A stretch of DNA of 21,982 bases from an uncultured Actinomycetes bacterium (GCA_903822245.1 CAIJOE010000002.1:1-21982); one strand, 5' to 3'; numbered from the stretch's first letter, positions 7,364 to 15,256 are shown. The notes: generated by a model from the letters alone, not told the origin. Made by a program: numbers and translations.

Positions 7364-8138
7364 CTAGCGTCTCACTCAATCTCTTCTCACTTTGGAACCA
7401 GTCATAAGCAGCCAATGCAATCCAGGTGGTGTCGATCAACATTCCCATCGCCCACATTATTGCCCCGCCGGCATGCTGCTCGGACATCGCCATCGTGCGA
7501 GAAATATTAGATGGCACATCGTGAAGAAGTGAGTTCCCAGAATACAAAAAGAAGCCAGTCATTGTCTCTGGCAACATCATGGCAAAAAGTGAAAGAACCC
7601 TTACAAAATACGGGACGTGGAAAGGGTGTGGATTTCCTTCTAAAACTGGGTAGTAATAAATAAAGCCACCGACTAGAAATAGAATTAATTCAAAGATATG
7701 CACGTTTGGATTGACCATCCCTTTATTTGCTAGCGGAGAAAAGTGCGTAGCAATAAGGACGGCAATAAATATGGCAAAACCGACTTGTGGGCGAAAGAGT
7801 TGGCGAACAAGAAGGTTTCGACCGATTCCTAGGAAAATCTTGCGCAAGATTGGAAAACGTGAAGTGGCAGCTACTTTGATTGGAGAGCCAAGGACTATTA
7901 GTGGGGCAATAAGCATCATTAGTGCCACATGCTGGATCATGTGAGCGGTGAAGTTGCGAACAGCTAAATGAGGCAAGGGGCCAACCAAGATGACGGCGGC
8001 CAGTAGAAGCCCGGTATAGAAAGAGAATTGGCGAACTTTAGAAACTCCGTGCTCAGATGGACGCTCAACGGTGTACCAAGTGCATTTAGCCAACAAAGCA
8101 GTTGCGAAAAAGAGATCCCAAAGGGGATTTAGCCGCAT
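7356..8138 (-). CDS. ctaG: Cytochrome c oxidase assembly protein CtaG (caa3_CtaG type)
   Basis: 260 residues, multi-pass membrane protein of the caa3_CtaG family. Seen motifs are HMIQHVALMMLIAPLIVLGSP in the first half and MSEQHAGGAIMWAMGMLIDT near the C-terminus, with GNPHPFHVPYFVRVLSLFAM between. Conserved His residues in these helices fit a copper-handling or assembly role for aa3/caa3 oxidases, which suits its position divergent to the oxidase operon. A longer frame exists to 8291, but the extra 51 residues are not membrane-like and would run almost to the cupredoxin start. The ATG at 8138 has AGGGGTGAG just upstream and opens the recognisable domain. Confidence 0.82.
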   Translation of the reverse strand: MRLNPLWDLFFATALLAKCTWYTVERPSEHGVSKVRQFSFYTGLLLAAVILVGPLPHLAVRNFTAHMIQHVALMMLIAPLIVLGSPIKVAATSRFPILRKIFLGIGRNLLVRQLFRPQVGFAIFIAVLIATHFSPLANKGMVNPNVHIFELILFLVGGFIYYYPVLEGNPHPFHVPYFVRVLSLFAMMLPETMTGFFLYSGNSLLHDVPSNISRTMAMSEQHAGGAIMWAMGMLIDTTWIALAAYDWFQSEKRLSETLDG

Positions 8139-8294
8139 GCACTCACCCCTTTTTTCTCGGTAAATCGTTATCTTCAAAGTTCTCTCCGTGTCTTCTCTAA
8201 GACTACACACAGGGGTATCGTGTCGGAATGGTCTGAGACCCAGCCCACAGAAATCCCTCACTAGTCTCTTCTGAGCTGAACAGAAAGGCAATAA

Positions 8295-9032
8295 ATGTCA
8301 GATTCAACTATGACTGGAACTAAGCGAACTGCGAGCGCAATTATCGCAGTAGCACTTGGTATCGCAGTCGTTGGATCCCTCGGACTTACGCTACACAAAA
8401 TAAGCGCAGATCCACATGGGAAGTTATATGCAACAAAGGAGTCCGGAACGATAAACGTTGCTGGCAAGGATTATCCAAAAGCAACAATTAAATTAGGTGT
8501 ATACGCGGATAACGCACAACCTAAAGATGTTGGCGTTATTGAAGCAAAAGTTAATAAGCAAGATTGGGTTCACTTCGGACCATCAACCCACTTGGTGCTT
8601 CCAGCCAATACTTACATCACCATGACAATTCGAGCCTATGACGGTGGCGAGCGCCTTAACACCGCTTACTTCGCAAAGGTTGTTGGAACCGTTGGTGGCA
8701 CGATGAACGTCGATGGTAAGGACGTTACTTCAATCCCAGATGACAAAGTGGAGCACACCTTTACTTTGCACGGCATCCCATCTCAAGGCCAAGATTCACT
8801 TTTCGTAAACATTCCGCTTATGAAGGTTGAAGAGGGAGATAACGGCTTCCTTCCAACACAAGATCCAGGAACTGGCATGAAGGGGCACACAGTTACCTTC
8901 TCATTTCTTACCAAGGGTAAAGGCGAATATGTCTTTAACTGTGAGTATCCATGTGGTGACGGAACTTATGCCAAGTTTGGTGCTGCTATGAGCACTTACG
9001 GCTATATGTCAGGAAAGGTGACCGTCGCATGA
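8295..9032 (+). CDS. Membrane-anchored cupredoxin-like protein, first gene of oxidase operon
   Basis: 245 residues with a single N-terminal anchor or signal (about 12-33, ASAIIAVALGIAVVGSLGLT), the rest outside the membrane. The C-terminal half looks like a cupredoxin barrel: EHTFTL gives a copper-type His154, and EYVFNCEYPCGDG holds Cys216 and Cys220, followed by GYMSGKVTV with Met238. The spacing recalls the CuA loop of oxidase subunit II (CxxxC), but the His and Met expected at +4 and +7 after the second Cys are Thr and Lys, so a normal CuA site is not predicted; a type 1-like site or a degenerate one is more likely. The ATG has AAAGG 6 nt upstream. The stop overlaps ctaC by 4 nt (ATGA), tying it to the oxidase as donor, copper carrier or extra subunit. 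Confidence 0.75.
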   Translation: MSDSTMTGTKRTASAIIAVALGIAVVGSLGLTLHKISADPHGKLYATKESGTINVAGKDYPKATIKLGVYADNAQPKDVGVIEAKVNKQDWVHFGPSTHLVLPANTYITMTIRAYDGGERLNTAYFAKVVGTVGGTMNVDGKDVTSIPDDKVEHTFTLHGIPSQGQDSLFVNIPLMKVEEGDNGFLPTQDPGTGMKGHTVTFSFLTKGKGEYVFNCEYPCGDGTYAKFGAAMSTYGYMSGKVTVA

Positions 9033-9817
9033 GTGAGCACAACGTCGACCTAAAACCAACCCCTGGTGATCGCTTCACTACTTTCCTTAAGCGAAAAGAT
9101 ATCCGTGAGACTTTGGCATGGGCAGCTTTTTATACCGCTGGCTTTGTAGTTCTTGGTGGCGTCTTCTATACAAAATGGATGCCAACCTCACTAAGTACTG
9201 ATATGAAATCAATTGAGCGTTTGATGGTTATCTTCACCTGGATTTCAGCTCCAGTGTGTGGATTGGTCCTTTCAATTGCCACCTACACCTTCCGCCATGG
9301 AACTCGCGGTGATGTGCCTCCTGAAGATGGTCCACCTATTAGAACCAACTTCCTTGGCGTTGCTTCTTTTGGCGCGATGGCTGGCATTCTGACTCTAACC
9401 GCTGTGGTCTATGGGCTAATTGAAATGAACTCAGCTTCGGAAGCAGCAGCAAAAGATGCACCTTCGGCTTTGATTGTTGAAGTTACTGGATCCCAATGGG
9501 TCTGGTCATTTAACTACCCAGCACAAGGTGTTTCATCAAATGAATTAATGCTTCCAAAAGGTCAGCCAGTTATTTTCAAGATTCACTCAGTTGATGTGAA
9601 TCACTCATTCTGGCCGGTACAACTTGGTATTAAAGCCGATGCCAACCACTTCCAGACAACATCAGTTACAACTACTCCTAACAAGTTAGGCCGCCTAGAT
9701 GTTAAATGCGCCGAACTTTGCGGTCTTTACCATGCATATATGGAGACTGAAGGCGCAGTTGTTGAACCAGCCGATTTCAATAATTGGGTTACTCAAAACG
9801 GAGGTCACTCAGCATGA
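9029..9817 (+). CDS. ctaC: Cytochrome c oxidase subunit II (CuA)
   Basis: 262 residues. The hydrophobic profile suggests three N-terminal membrane helices (about 29-48, 65-86, 108-131), against the usual two. The extracytoplasmic domain carries the aromatic region QWVWSFNYP (156-164) and a complete CuA site: His192 in VNHSFW, then CAELCGLYHAYM with Cys227, Cys231, His235 and Met238, and Glu229 between the cysteines. It should accept electrons and pass them to heme in subunit I. No fused cytochrome c domain is present, so a separate donor is needed; the upstream cupredoxin is one candidate. It overlaps both neighbours by 4 nt (ATGA). Confidence 0.93.
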   Translation: MSEHNVDLKPTPGDRFTTFLKRKDIRETLAWAAFYTAGFVVLGGVFYTKWMPTSLSTDMKSIERLMVIFTWISAPVCGLVLSIATYTFRHGTRGDVPPEDGPPIRTNFLGVASFGAMAGILTLTAVVYGLIEMNSASEAAAKDAPSALIVEVTGSQWVWSFNYPAQGVSSNELMLPKGQPVIFKIHSVDVNHSFWPVQLGIKADANHFQTTSVTTTPNKLGRLDVKCAELCGLYHAYMETEGAVVEPADFNNWVTQNGGHSA

Positions 9818-11682
9818 CAACACTTAGTTCGCACGTGAGCTCACGACCAATTCCAAATCCAAAGAATAGTTTGATCACTAAACTAAACGCGGGTACTGGT
9901 TTAATCGTTGGTGTTGTATTTGCTGTTGCAACTTACAACCTACTTAAAGGCGAGAACGAAGATCCAGGTATTGCCTACAACATCCATAACCGTGCACTTC
10001 TTGCCGCTATGTTTATGTGGAGTATCGGATTCCTAGTTGGAATCGGAGCCTTCATCGGTCCATGGCGTTGGTTGATTGGTAAAGACTTAACTGCTGAAGA
10101 GCAGCTATATCTTGCTGGCGATGGCCAAGGAATTAAGCGCTACTTCAAGTATTGCACCGACCATAAAGTCGTTGGTATCCAATATCTATGGGGCGTAATC
10201 ACATTGCTTGGTGTTGGCGGAGCGATGGCGATGATGATTCGCACAAATCTTGCAGCGCCGGGTGGTCATTTCATTACTGCCTCTGTCTATAACTCATTAG
10301 TTGGTCTGCATGGAATTACCATGATTATTGCAATGATTATTGTTGCAACCGGTCCTTTCGGTAACTACATCATGCCAATCATGATTGGCGCAGCCGATAT
10401 GGCATTTCCTCGCTTGAACGCACTTTCATGGTGGGTTCTATTCACGGCGATTCCAGTACTTTGCTCAGCATGGTTCCTAGGTGGCATCCCAACTGGATGG
10501 ACTGCTTACGCACCACTTAGCATTCAAGCTGGTCCAGGAATGAACGCTTTTATTGCCACAATCATTATCTTTGCTGTTTCAACTGCAGTAGCTGGTTCAA
10601 ATATCACCGCAACAGTTATCGCAATGCGCGCAAAGGGAATGACTTGGAACCGAGTTCCAATTTTCGTAATTGGCGCAACAATCTCAGTTGCTCTTGCTGT
10701 TCCTGCTTTCCCAACCTTCATGGTTTCAATGATCATGACCGCATTGGATCGCACATATATGACTGGCTTCTTTGATGCCAACATTGGTGGAAGTGGCTGG
10801 CTCTATGCTCACCTCTTCTGGATCATGGGACACCCTGAGGTATATGTAATTCTTATTCCAGGTGTTGCAGTACTAATGGAAATAGTTCCAGTATTCGTAA
10901 GAATGCCGCTGTTCTCATACATTGGAGCTGTAGTTGGATTCGCCGGTATTGCCGGACTTTCAATTCTTGTTTGGGCTCACCATATGTATATGTCTGGCTG
11001 GATGCCGATGCTAAATGGGCCATTCATGGTTACTACCGAAATGATTTCGATCCCTACAGGTCTAATCTTCCTGGTAATGCTTGGAACGCTCTGGCACGGA
11101 AAGCCATGGCTAAAGCTTCCAATGCTTGGTGTTTACGCCTTCCTTTGGAACATGTTGGTCGGAGGAATTACAGGTATTTATCTATCTGACGTTCCTGCCG
11201 ATAACTATCTCCACGGATCAATGTATGTAACCGCACACTTCCACTACACCTTGATGGGAGCTGCTTTAACCGGCGCAGTAGCAGGACTTGCTTACTGGTT
11301 CCCTAAGATGACTGGTCGCATGCTAAATGAGCGTGCTGGTTATGTTTCATTCTGGCTTATTCAAATTGGATTCCAAGTTCTCTACTTAGGAATGTTTACT
11401 GCTGGCGCAGAAGGTCAACCACGTCGTGTTGTTAACTACGCCTCACAGTTTGCAACGGCTAACCGGATAAGTACTGTCGGTGCCTACCTAGTTGGAACTG
11501 GATTCGTTGTCCTTCTCTGGGCCGTGGTTCACTCATGGCGACATGGAAAGATTGCACCTATGAACCCTTGGGGTGCTAAGTCACTTGAGTGGACAGTTCC
11601 TTATCCAGTGCCTCTAGTTAACTTCGATACTCCACCAGTTGTAACAAGCGATCCTTATGGATATGGAAAGGCGGTTAAATAA
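9814..11682 (+). CDS. ctaD: Cytochrome c oxidase subunit I, K-channel Lys replaced by Ile
   Basis: 622 residues from the ATG at 9814, which has GGAGG about 9 nt upstream and overlaps the ctaC stop; a TTG at 9784 is less likely. All heme-copper ligands are seen: His166 (LHGITM), His340 and Tyr344 (GHPEVY), His389-His390 (WAHHMY), His475 and His477 (HFHYTLMG). D-channel residues are kept: Asn184, Asp195 (IGAADMAFPR), Asn202, and Glu342. In the ungapped stretch after HHMY, the PTG-I-K of A-type oxidases reads PTG-L-I (414-418), so the K-channel Lys is Ile418; Thr415 remains and a Glu sits at 409. An N-terminal extension of about 115 residues adds apparently two helices. Predicted O2-reducing, proton-pumping terminal oxidase. 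Confidence 0.92.
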   Translation: MTTLSSHVSSRPIPNPKNSLITKLNAGTGLIVGVVFAVATYNLLKGENEDPGIAYNIHNRALLAAMFMWSIGFLVGIGAFIGPWRWLIGKDLTAEEQLYLAGDGQGIKRYFKYCTDHKVVGIQYLWGVITLLGVGGAMAMMIRTNLAAPGGHFITASVYNSLVGLHGITMIIAMIIVATGPFGNYIMPIMIGAADMAFPRLNALSWWVLFTAIPVLCSAWFLGGIPTGWTAYAPLSIQAGPGMNAFIATIIIFAVSTAVAGSNITATVIAMRAKGMTWNRVPIFVIGATISVALAVPAFPTFMVSMIMTALDRTYMTGFFDANIGGSGWLYAHLFWIMGHPEVYVILIPGVAVLMEIVPVFVRMPLFSYIGAVVGFAGIAGLSILVWAHHMYMSGWMPMLNGPFMVTTEMISIPTGLIFLVMLGTLWHGKPWLKLPMLGVYAFLWNMLVGGITGIYLSDVPADNYLHGSMYVTAHFHYTLMGAALTGAVAGLAYWFPKMTGRMLNERAGYVSFWLIQIGFQVLYLGMFTAGAEGQPRRVVNYASQFATANRISTVGAYLVGTGFVVLLWAVVHSWRHGKIAPMNPWGAKSLEWTVPYPVPLVNFDTPPVVTSDPYGYGKAVK

Positions 11683-12278
11683 TGTCATCTGACACAAAAT
11701 TCCACGTCCATCATGACGCCCCAGAAGTAGTTGGTCGTCGTGAGCGCTTAGGCGTACGTATCTTGATCGTTGCTGACGCATCATTCGTCTTTGCAATGGT
11801 GTTTAGCTACTTCTACCTACGTAACTTGAACACAAACGGCGGCTGGATTCCAAAGGATGGCCACACTTTTAGTGTTGCATCTGGTTGGGTTGTAGTTCTG
11901 CCACTTATCGTGGGGGCAATCCTTCATAAGATCGGGCAACGCAATCTAAAGACAATCGGAACTATCTCGATTATCACTCTGGTTGTTTACCTCTATGGTC
12001 TTTATTATCAGATTCACCAAATCATGAATATGCCTTTTATCGTAAAAGATACTGGCGGATTCGAAGGCGCATACGCATCTTCTTGGGTGCTAATCGCTGG
12101 TGCAAATGCATTCCACTACATCATTGCTTCATTCTTAGCACTTGGTCTAGTAATTCGTGCTCGCCGGGCAAATGTTGATCCAACTCTTGAGAAGTGGCGT
12201 ATGCGTACTGCAGCTTCCTGGTTTACTTGGATTGCAATTTCAGGTGTTATTTGCGCAATCACAACTGGCATAATGTAA
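11682..12278 (+). CDS. ctaE: Cytochrome c oxidase subunit III
   Basis: 198 residues, about five transmembrane helices (for example around 27-45, 69-83, 93-110, 134-157, 176-196). The start of helix one carries RERLGVRILIVADASFVFAMVFSYFYLR, and a later helix AGANAFHYIIASFLALGL resembles the conserved HxxHVxxG-type helix of subunit III in a relaxed form. The size fits the short five-helix bacterial subunit III rather than the seven-helix mitochondrial type. It stabilises the catalytic core and proton uptake side. The ATG shares one base with the ctaD stop (TAATG). The operon ends at the hairpin that begins 17 nt downstream. Confidence 0.83.
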   Translation: MSSDTKFHVHHDAPEVVGRRERLGVRILIVADASFVFAMVFSYFYLRNLNTNGGWIPKDGHTFSVASGWVVVLPLIVGAILHKIGQRNLKTIGTISIITLVVYLYGLYYQIHQIMNMPFIVKDTGGFEGAYASSWVLIAGANAFHYIIASFLALGLVIRARRANVDPTLEKWRMRTAASWFTWIAISGVICAITTGIM

Positions 12279-12294
12279 GAAATAAATAATTAAA

Positions 12295-12324
12295 GCCTCG
12301 CACCTAAAAGTGCGGGGCTTTTTT
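12295..12324. terminator. Bidirectional rho-independent terminator
   Basis: The stem GCCTCGCAC (12295-12303) pairs with GTGCGGGGC (12310-12318) with one T-G wobble, closing a 6-nt loop, and is followed by six T on the plus strand. Read on the minus strand the hairpin is followed by a T-rich run, so it can serve both the oxidase operon and the convergent NCS1 gene, whose stop lies at 12323-12325. Confidence 0.9.
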
Positions 12325-13729
12325 ATTGCTCTTGTTTAGCTATTTCTTTTTTCGAAAGAAGAATGTGCCCAATAAAACCAATTACTAAAGCGATGATTAC
12401 TCCAATATTTGAATAAGCCCAAGGTCCTTGCTTGCCGCCTATTAGGCTAAGGAAGTAACCCTGCCAAGATAACCATGAGGCAAATGTATTTGTGACAAAG
12501 CCCCAACCAATTAGCGAACCAAAGGCAATTAGGGATAGCGAACGGATGTTCCAGGCCCCATAGCGGCCACTTGGATTAAATAGATCAGCCTCCACATAAT
12601 CACGCTTTCGCATAATTACATCGGCTACAAATATTGCTGACCAAACTGCCACTGGTACACCCAGAGTAATTAGAAATCCTTGGAAAGGCACAAAGAAATT
12701 CTTAGCAATCCAAACAATATATATGGTGCCAATTGTCATAATCACACCATCAATTGACGCTGCAACATGGCGCTTAACCGGTAACCCAATTGAAACCAAA
12801 GTGATTCCAGATGAATATAGATCAAGTATTGCCCCACCTATTAGGCCAAGAACGGCCACTAAAGCGAATGGAATTAAATACCAGGTAGGAAGCAAGGTGG
12901 TGAGAGCTCCGATTGGGTCATTTGCTATTGCCCCACTTAAATCTTTGCTACTTGCTGCAAGCATTGAGCCATAAATAACCAAGATGATCGGCACTATTGA
13001 TGCACCAAAAACAGTCCAACCGATTACTGCTCTGCTTGAAGAATCTCTTGGTAAATACCTTGAGTAGTCGGCGGCTGAATTAACCCAACCAAGTCCAATT
13101 CCAGTAATGCCAAATATCAGGGCGCCAAGAAAGCCTTGCAGATTGCCAGAATGAATTGAATGAACTTGTGACCAATTCACTTTACTAATTGTTAGAAGAA
13201 TATAACCGAGAGTGAGAATGATTGTTGCTGAGGTAAGCCACTTTTGAATTCTCATGATTACATGAAAGCCAAGAACACCACCAAAGATAGTTAAACCGGC
13301 AGCAAATGAGAAACCAATAATGCGCGAAAGATTATGATCAAAGTGACCCACTCTAGATAAAACCGTTTGAGTGGCAAGAGTGGCAAGGGAAACTAAAACC
13401 GTCTCCCAACCAACAAAAATTAAATAAGAAAGAATTCCAGGAACAATATTTCCACGAACTCCAAATGCTGCTCTAGATAAGGTCATAGTTGGCGCACTGC
13501 CCCGCTTGCCGGCAAGGGAGCTAATTCCAACTAAAACAAATGAAGCTATGGTTCCGATGATTGCAGCAAAAGTAGCCTGCCAAAATGAAATACCAAAGCC
13601 TAAGAAGAAAGAGCCATATGAAAGTGCGAGTAGTGAAACATTTCCAGCAGCCCATGGCCAAAACAGTGAGCGCACAGATCCAACTCGCTCGTTTTCCTGG
13701 ATTACATTGATTCCATTCATCTCCAACAT
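12323..13729 (-). CDS. NCS1-family nucleobase:cation symporter (cytosine/purine permease type)
   Basis: 468 residues, about twelve membrane helices. NCS1 marks include SLFWPWAAGNVSLLALSYGSFFLG near the start, then GKRGSAPTMTLSRAAFGVRGN, and the helix pair around GWVNSAADYSRYLPRDSSSRA, a hallmark of cytosine, purine and hydantoin permeases. It would import a nucleobase or related compound with Na+ or H+; the exact substrate is not readable. The frame is open to 14050, but the extra residues run antisense through the MFS gene and are not membrane-like. ATG 13729 is chosen because TAAAGT sits 7 nt upstream; ATG 13720 is the alternative. It diverges from the MFS permease. Confidence 0.85.
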   Translation of the reverse strand: MLEMNGINVIQENERVGSVRSLFWPWAAGNVSLLALSYGSFFLGFGISFWQATFAAIIGTIASFVLVGISSLAGKRGSAPTMTLSRAAFGVRGNIVPGILSYLIFVGWETVLVSLATLATQTVLSRVGHFDHNLSRIIGFSFAAGLTIFGGVLGFHVIMRIQKWLTSATIILTLGYILLTISKVNWSQVHSIHSGNLQGFLGALIFGITGIGLGWVNSAADYSRYLPRDSSSRAVIGWTVFGASIVPIILVIYGSMLAASSKDLSGAIANDPIGALTTLLPTWYLIPFALVAVLGLIGGAILDLYSSGITLVSIGLPVKRHVAASIDGVIMTIGTIYIVWIAKNFFVPFQGFLITLGVPVAVWSAIFVADVIMRKRDYVEADLFNPSGRYGAWNIRSLSLIAFGSLIGWGFVTNTFASWLSWQGYFLSLIGGKQGPWAYSNIGVIIALVIGFIGHILLSKKEIAKQEQ

Positions 13730-13736
13730 ATAGAGA

Positions 13737-13742
13737 ACTTTA
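13737..13742 (-). promoter_or_regulatory. Leaderless -10 box (TAAAGT) of the NCS1 gene
   Basis: On the minus strand TAAAGT ends 7 nt before the ATG at 13729, the same hexamer and spacing as at the TrmH-type gene. It decides the start: the second ATG at 13720 would have a GGAG only 1 nt away, too close to work. Confidence 0.5.
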
Positions 13743-13775
13743 GAGGCAAGTAAGGAGGAAGTTATCCACAAAGAG

Positions 13776-13781
13776 TAGGAT
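13776..13781 (+). promoter_or_regulatory. Leaderless -10 box (TAGGAT) of the MFS gene
   Basis: TAGGAT ends 6 nt before the ATG at 13788. A GGAGG at about 13754-13758 is far too distant to act as a Shine-Dalgarno for this start. Confidence 0.45.
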
Positions 13782-13787
13782 TGCTTA

Positions 13788-14951
13788 ATGTTCAAGGATG
13801 ATGGCTTTCGTAGAGCCAGAATTGCAACACTCACCGCATTCTTGATTAATGGATTTTCAGTTGGAACCTTCGTCTCACGTATTCCTGATTTCAAAACTGG
13901 ACTATCAATTAGCGATGGCATATTGGGAGCTTCACTGTTTTGCGCATCAGTTGGCGTTCTAGCCGCTCTGGCCCCGGTTAGTAAGGCTGCTGCAAAGTTT
14001 GGCAGCGGGCCAGTAGTTAGGAATTCAGCATTTACCTTGGCCCTGGCCACCCCACTAGTAAGCCTGCTCTTTAATTTAAGTTGGTTCTGGCTCTCTTTAT
14101 TTATCTATGGCTTCTTATCTTCAGCTCATGATCTATCTATGAATGCTCAAGCAGCTGCCCTAGAAAACAAGGCTGGCAAACGAGTTATGAGCACCTTTCA
14201 CGCTCTTTGGTCAGTCGGATGTCTAACTGGTGGGGCAATTGGTGGAATTGCAGCTGCAGCAGGCATATCACTTAGAGTTCATATGTTTAGCGTTGGAATT
14301 CTTATCTTTCTAGTTGGTCTAGCGATTAGAAGTTCATTCTTGCCCGGCGCTGATGATCGCCATGAAGTTGGTGAAAAGAAACGCAAAAAAATCCCAAGAA
14401 AGTTCTATGTTCTAGGTCTGCTTGGTCTTTGCGGCGCTCTTGGTGAAGGAGCAGCAAGTGATTGGGGTGGCATCCTGGCTCGCGATACTTACCACGCATC
14501 ACCGTTCTTAATTTCCTTGCCATATGTTCTTTATTCAATCACCATGGTTACTGGTCGATTTAGTGGAGATTTCATTGCCAATAAGTTTGGTGCAATCAAA
14601 CTTCTCACATTCTCTGGCTTAATTGCTGGTGGTGGAATTCTCGCCGGACTTCTAATCAATAATATTTATGGAGTATTACTTGCCTGGGTACTACTTGGGC
14701 TCGGTGTTTCAACTGTGATTCCAATGATGATTAGTACTACTGGCACTATTGCTAATGAAAAATATGCTGGTGAGATTTCTGCCGCCCAAGGAGTCGCAGT
14801 TGTTACTGGTATTGCCTACTTTGGTTTCGTTCTTGGCCCACCACTTCTTGGCCAACTCTCTGACCTAATTACCCTCCGCTGGGCGATGTTAATCCCAGCG
14901 GGCTTGGCAATTCTTCTATCTGTAAGTGTTAAGAAAGTTCTTACTTCTTAG
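13788..14951 (+). CDS. MFS permease, YbjJ/FucP-like
   Basis: 387 residues with about twelve helices in two six-helix halves, split by a basic loop (GEKKRKKIPRK, about 200-210). Phrases typical of the YbjJ-like branch are STFHALWSVGCLTGGAIGG in the first half and GEGAASDWGGILARDTYHAS plus TMVTGRFSGDFIANKFGA in the second. That branch includes sugar-type transporters and proteins of unknown substrate, so import or export of a small solute is as far as the sequence goes. It diverges from the NCS1 gene with 58 bp between starts, suggesting shared control. Its stop overlaps the convergent small secreted protein gene by 11 nt. Confidence 0.8.
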   Translation: MFKDDGFRRARIATLTAFLINGFSVGTFVSRIPDFKTGLSISDGILGASLFCASVGVLAALAPVSKAAAKFGSGPVVRNSAFTLALATPLVSLLFNLSWFWLSLFIYGFLSSAHDLSMNAQAAALENKAGKRVMSTFHALWSVGCLTGGAIGGIAAAAGISLRVHMFSVGILIFLVGLAIRSSFLPGADDRHEVGEKKRKKIPRKFYVLGLLGLCGALGEGAASDWGGILARDTYHASPFLISLPYVLYSITMVTGRFSGDFIANKFGAIKLLTFSGLIAGGGILAGLLINNIYGVLLAWVLLGLGVSTVIPMMISTTGTIANEKYAGEISAAQGVAVVTGIAYFGFVLGPPLLGQLSDLITLRWAMLIPAGLAILLSVSVKKVLTS

Positions 14952-15186
14952 CTGCAGCTTTCTTCTTTACTGTCATCTTTTTTGCTGGAATCTTCTTAGC
15001 TGGAGCTGCGCCTTCAGCGCCCTCGGTTGATGCGCCTTCACCTGACTCATGAGCTGCAGTTCCTTCAGCGCTTCCAGCAGAAACCTTTGGCTTCTTGATA
15101 GTTGGCTTGGTAGTTGCAGCATATGATGCATCGCTAGCACCGATAAGAGCAAGTGCGAGGAGTGAACTAATTAAAACTTTCTTCAT
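14941..15186 (-). CDS. Small secreted Ala/Lys-rich protein of unknown function
   Basis: 81 residues in three clear parts: a Sec signal peptide (MKKVLISSLLALALIGASDA, cleavage near SYA-AT), a middle that moves from TTKPTIKKPKV to an acidic, small-residue run (AEGTAAHESGEGASTEGAEG), and a strongly basic tail (KKIPAKKMTVKKKAAAKK). There is no Cys and no recognisable fold; it is probably disordered. A basic tail behind an acidic linker could bind cell-wall polymers or nucleic acid outside the cell, but that is speculation. AAAGG lies 10 nt before the ATG, and the gene shares its upstream region with the mannose-6-phosphate isomerase gene. Confidence 0.65.
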   Translation of the reverse strand: MKKVLISSLLALALIGASDASYAATTKPTIKKPKVSAGSAEGTAAHESGEGASTEGAEGAAPAKKIPAKKMTVKKKAAAKK

Positions 15187-15216
15187 ATATTTAAAACCTT
15201 TCGGGTTGGTAGAGGA

Positions 15217-15231
15217 GTGAGTTTAACTCAC
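15217..15231. promoter_or_regulatory. Palindrome GTGAGTTTAACTCAC, candidate operator
   Basis: Perfect 7-bp arms around a single central base, in the 70-bp region between the diverging small secreted protein gene and the mannose-6-phosphate isomerase gene. It centres about 32 nt upstream of the isomerase ATG, close to where a -35 would sit. Without a following T-run in either direction it looks more like a dimeric-regulator site than a terminator. Confidence 0.45.
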
Positions 15232-15244
15232 CCCGGAGTTGGAG

Positions 15245-15250
15245 TAAGTT
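15245..15250 (+). promoter_or_regulatory. Leaderless -10 box (TAAGTT) of manA-like gene
   Basis: TAAGTT ends 6 nt before the ATG at 15257, and the intervening attccc has no Shine-Dalgarno. The palindrome lies 13 nt upstream of this box. Confidence 0.45.
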
Positions 15251-15256
15251 ATTCCC

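Noticed and set aside
8139..8291. Longer ctaG frame starting at 8291
   Set aside because: The 51 extra residues are not hydrophobic and nearly reach the cupredoxin start; the ATG at 8138 has a good ribosome binding site.
13729..14050. Longer NCS1 frame starting at 14050
   Set aside because: The added residues are antisense to the MFS gene and not membrane-like; the domain starts near 13729, where a TAAAGT box fits.
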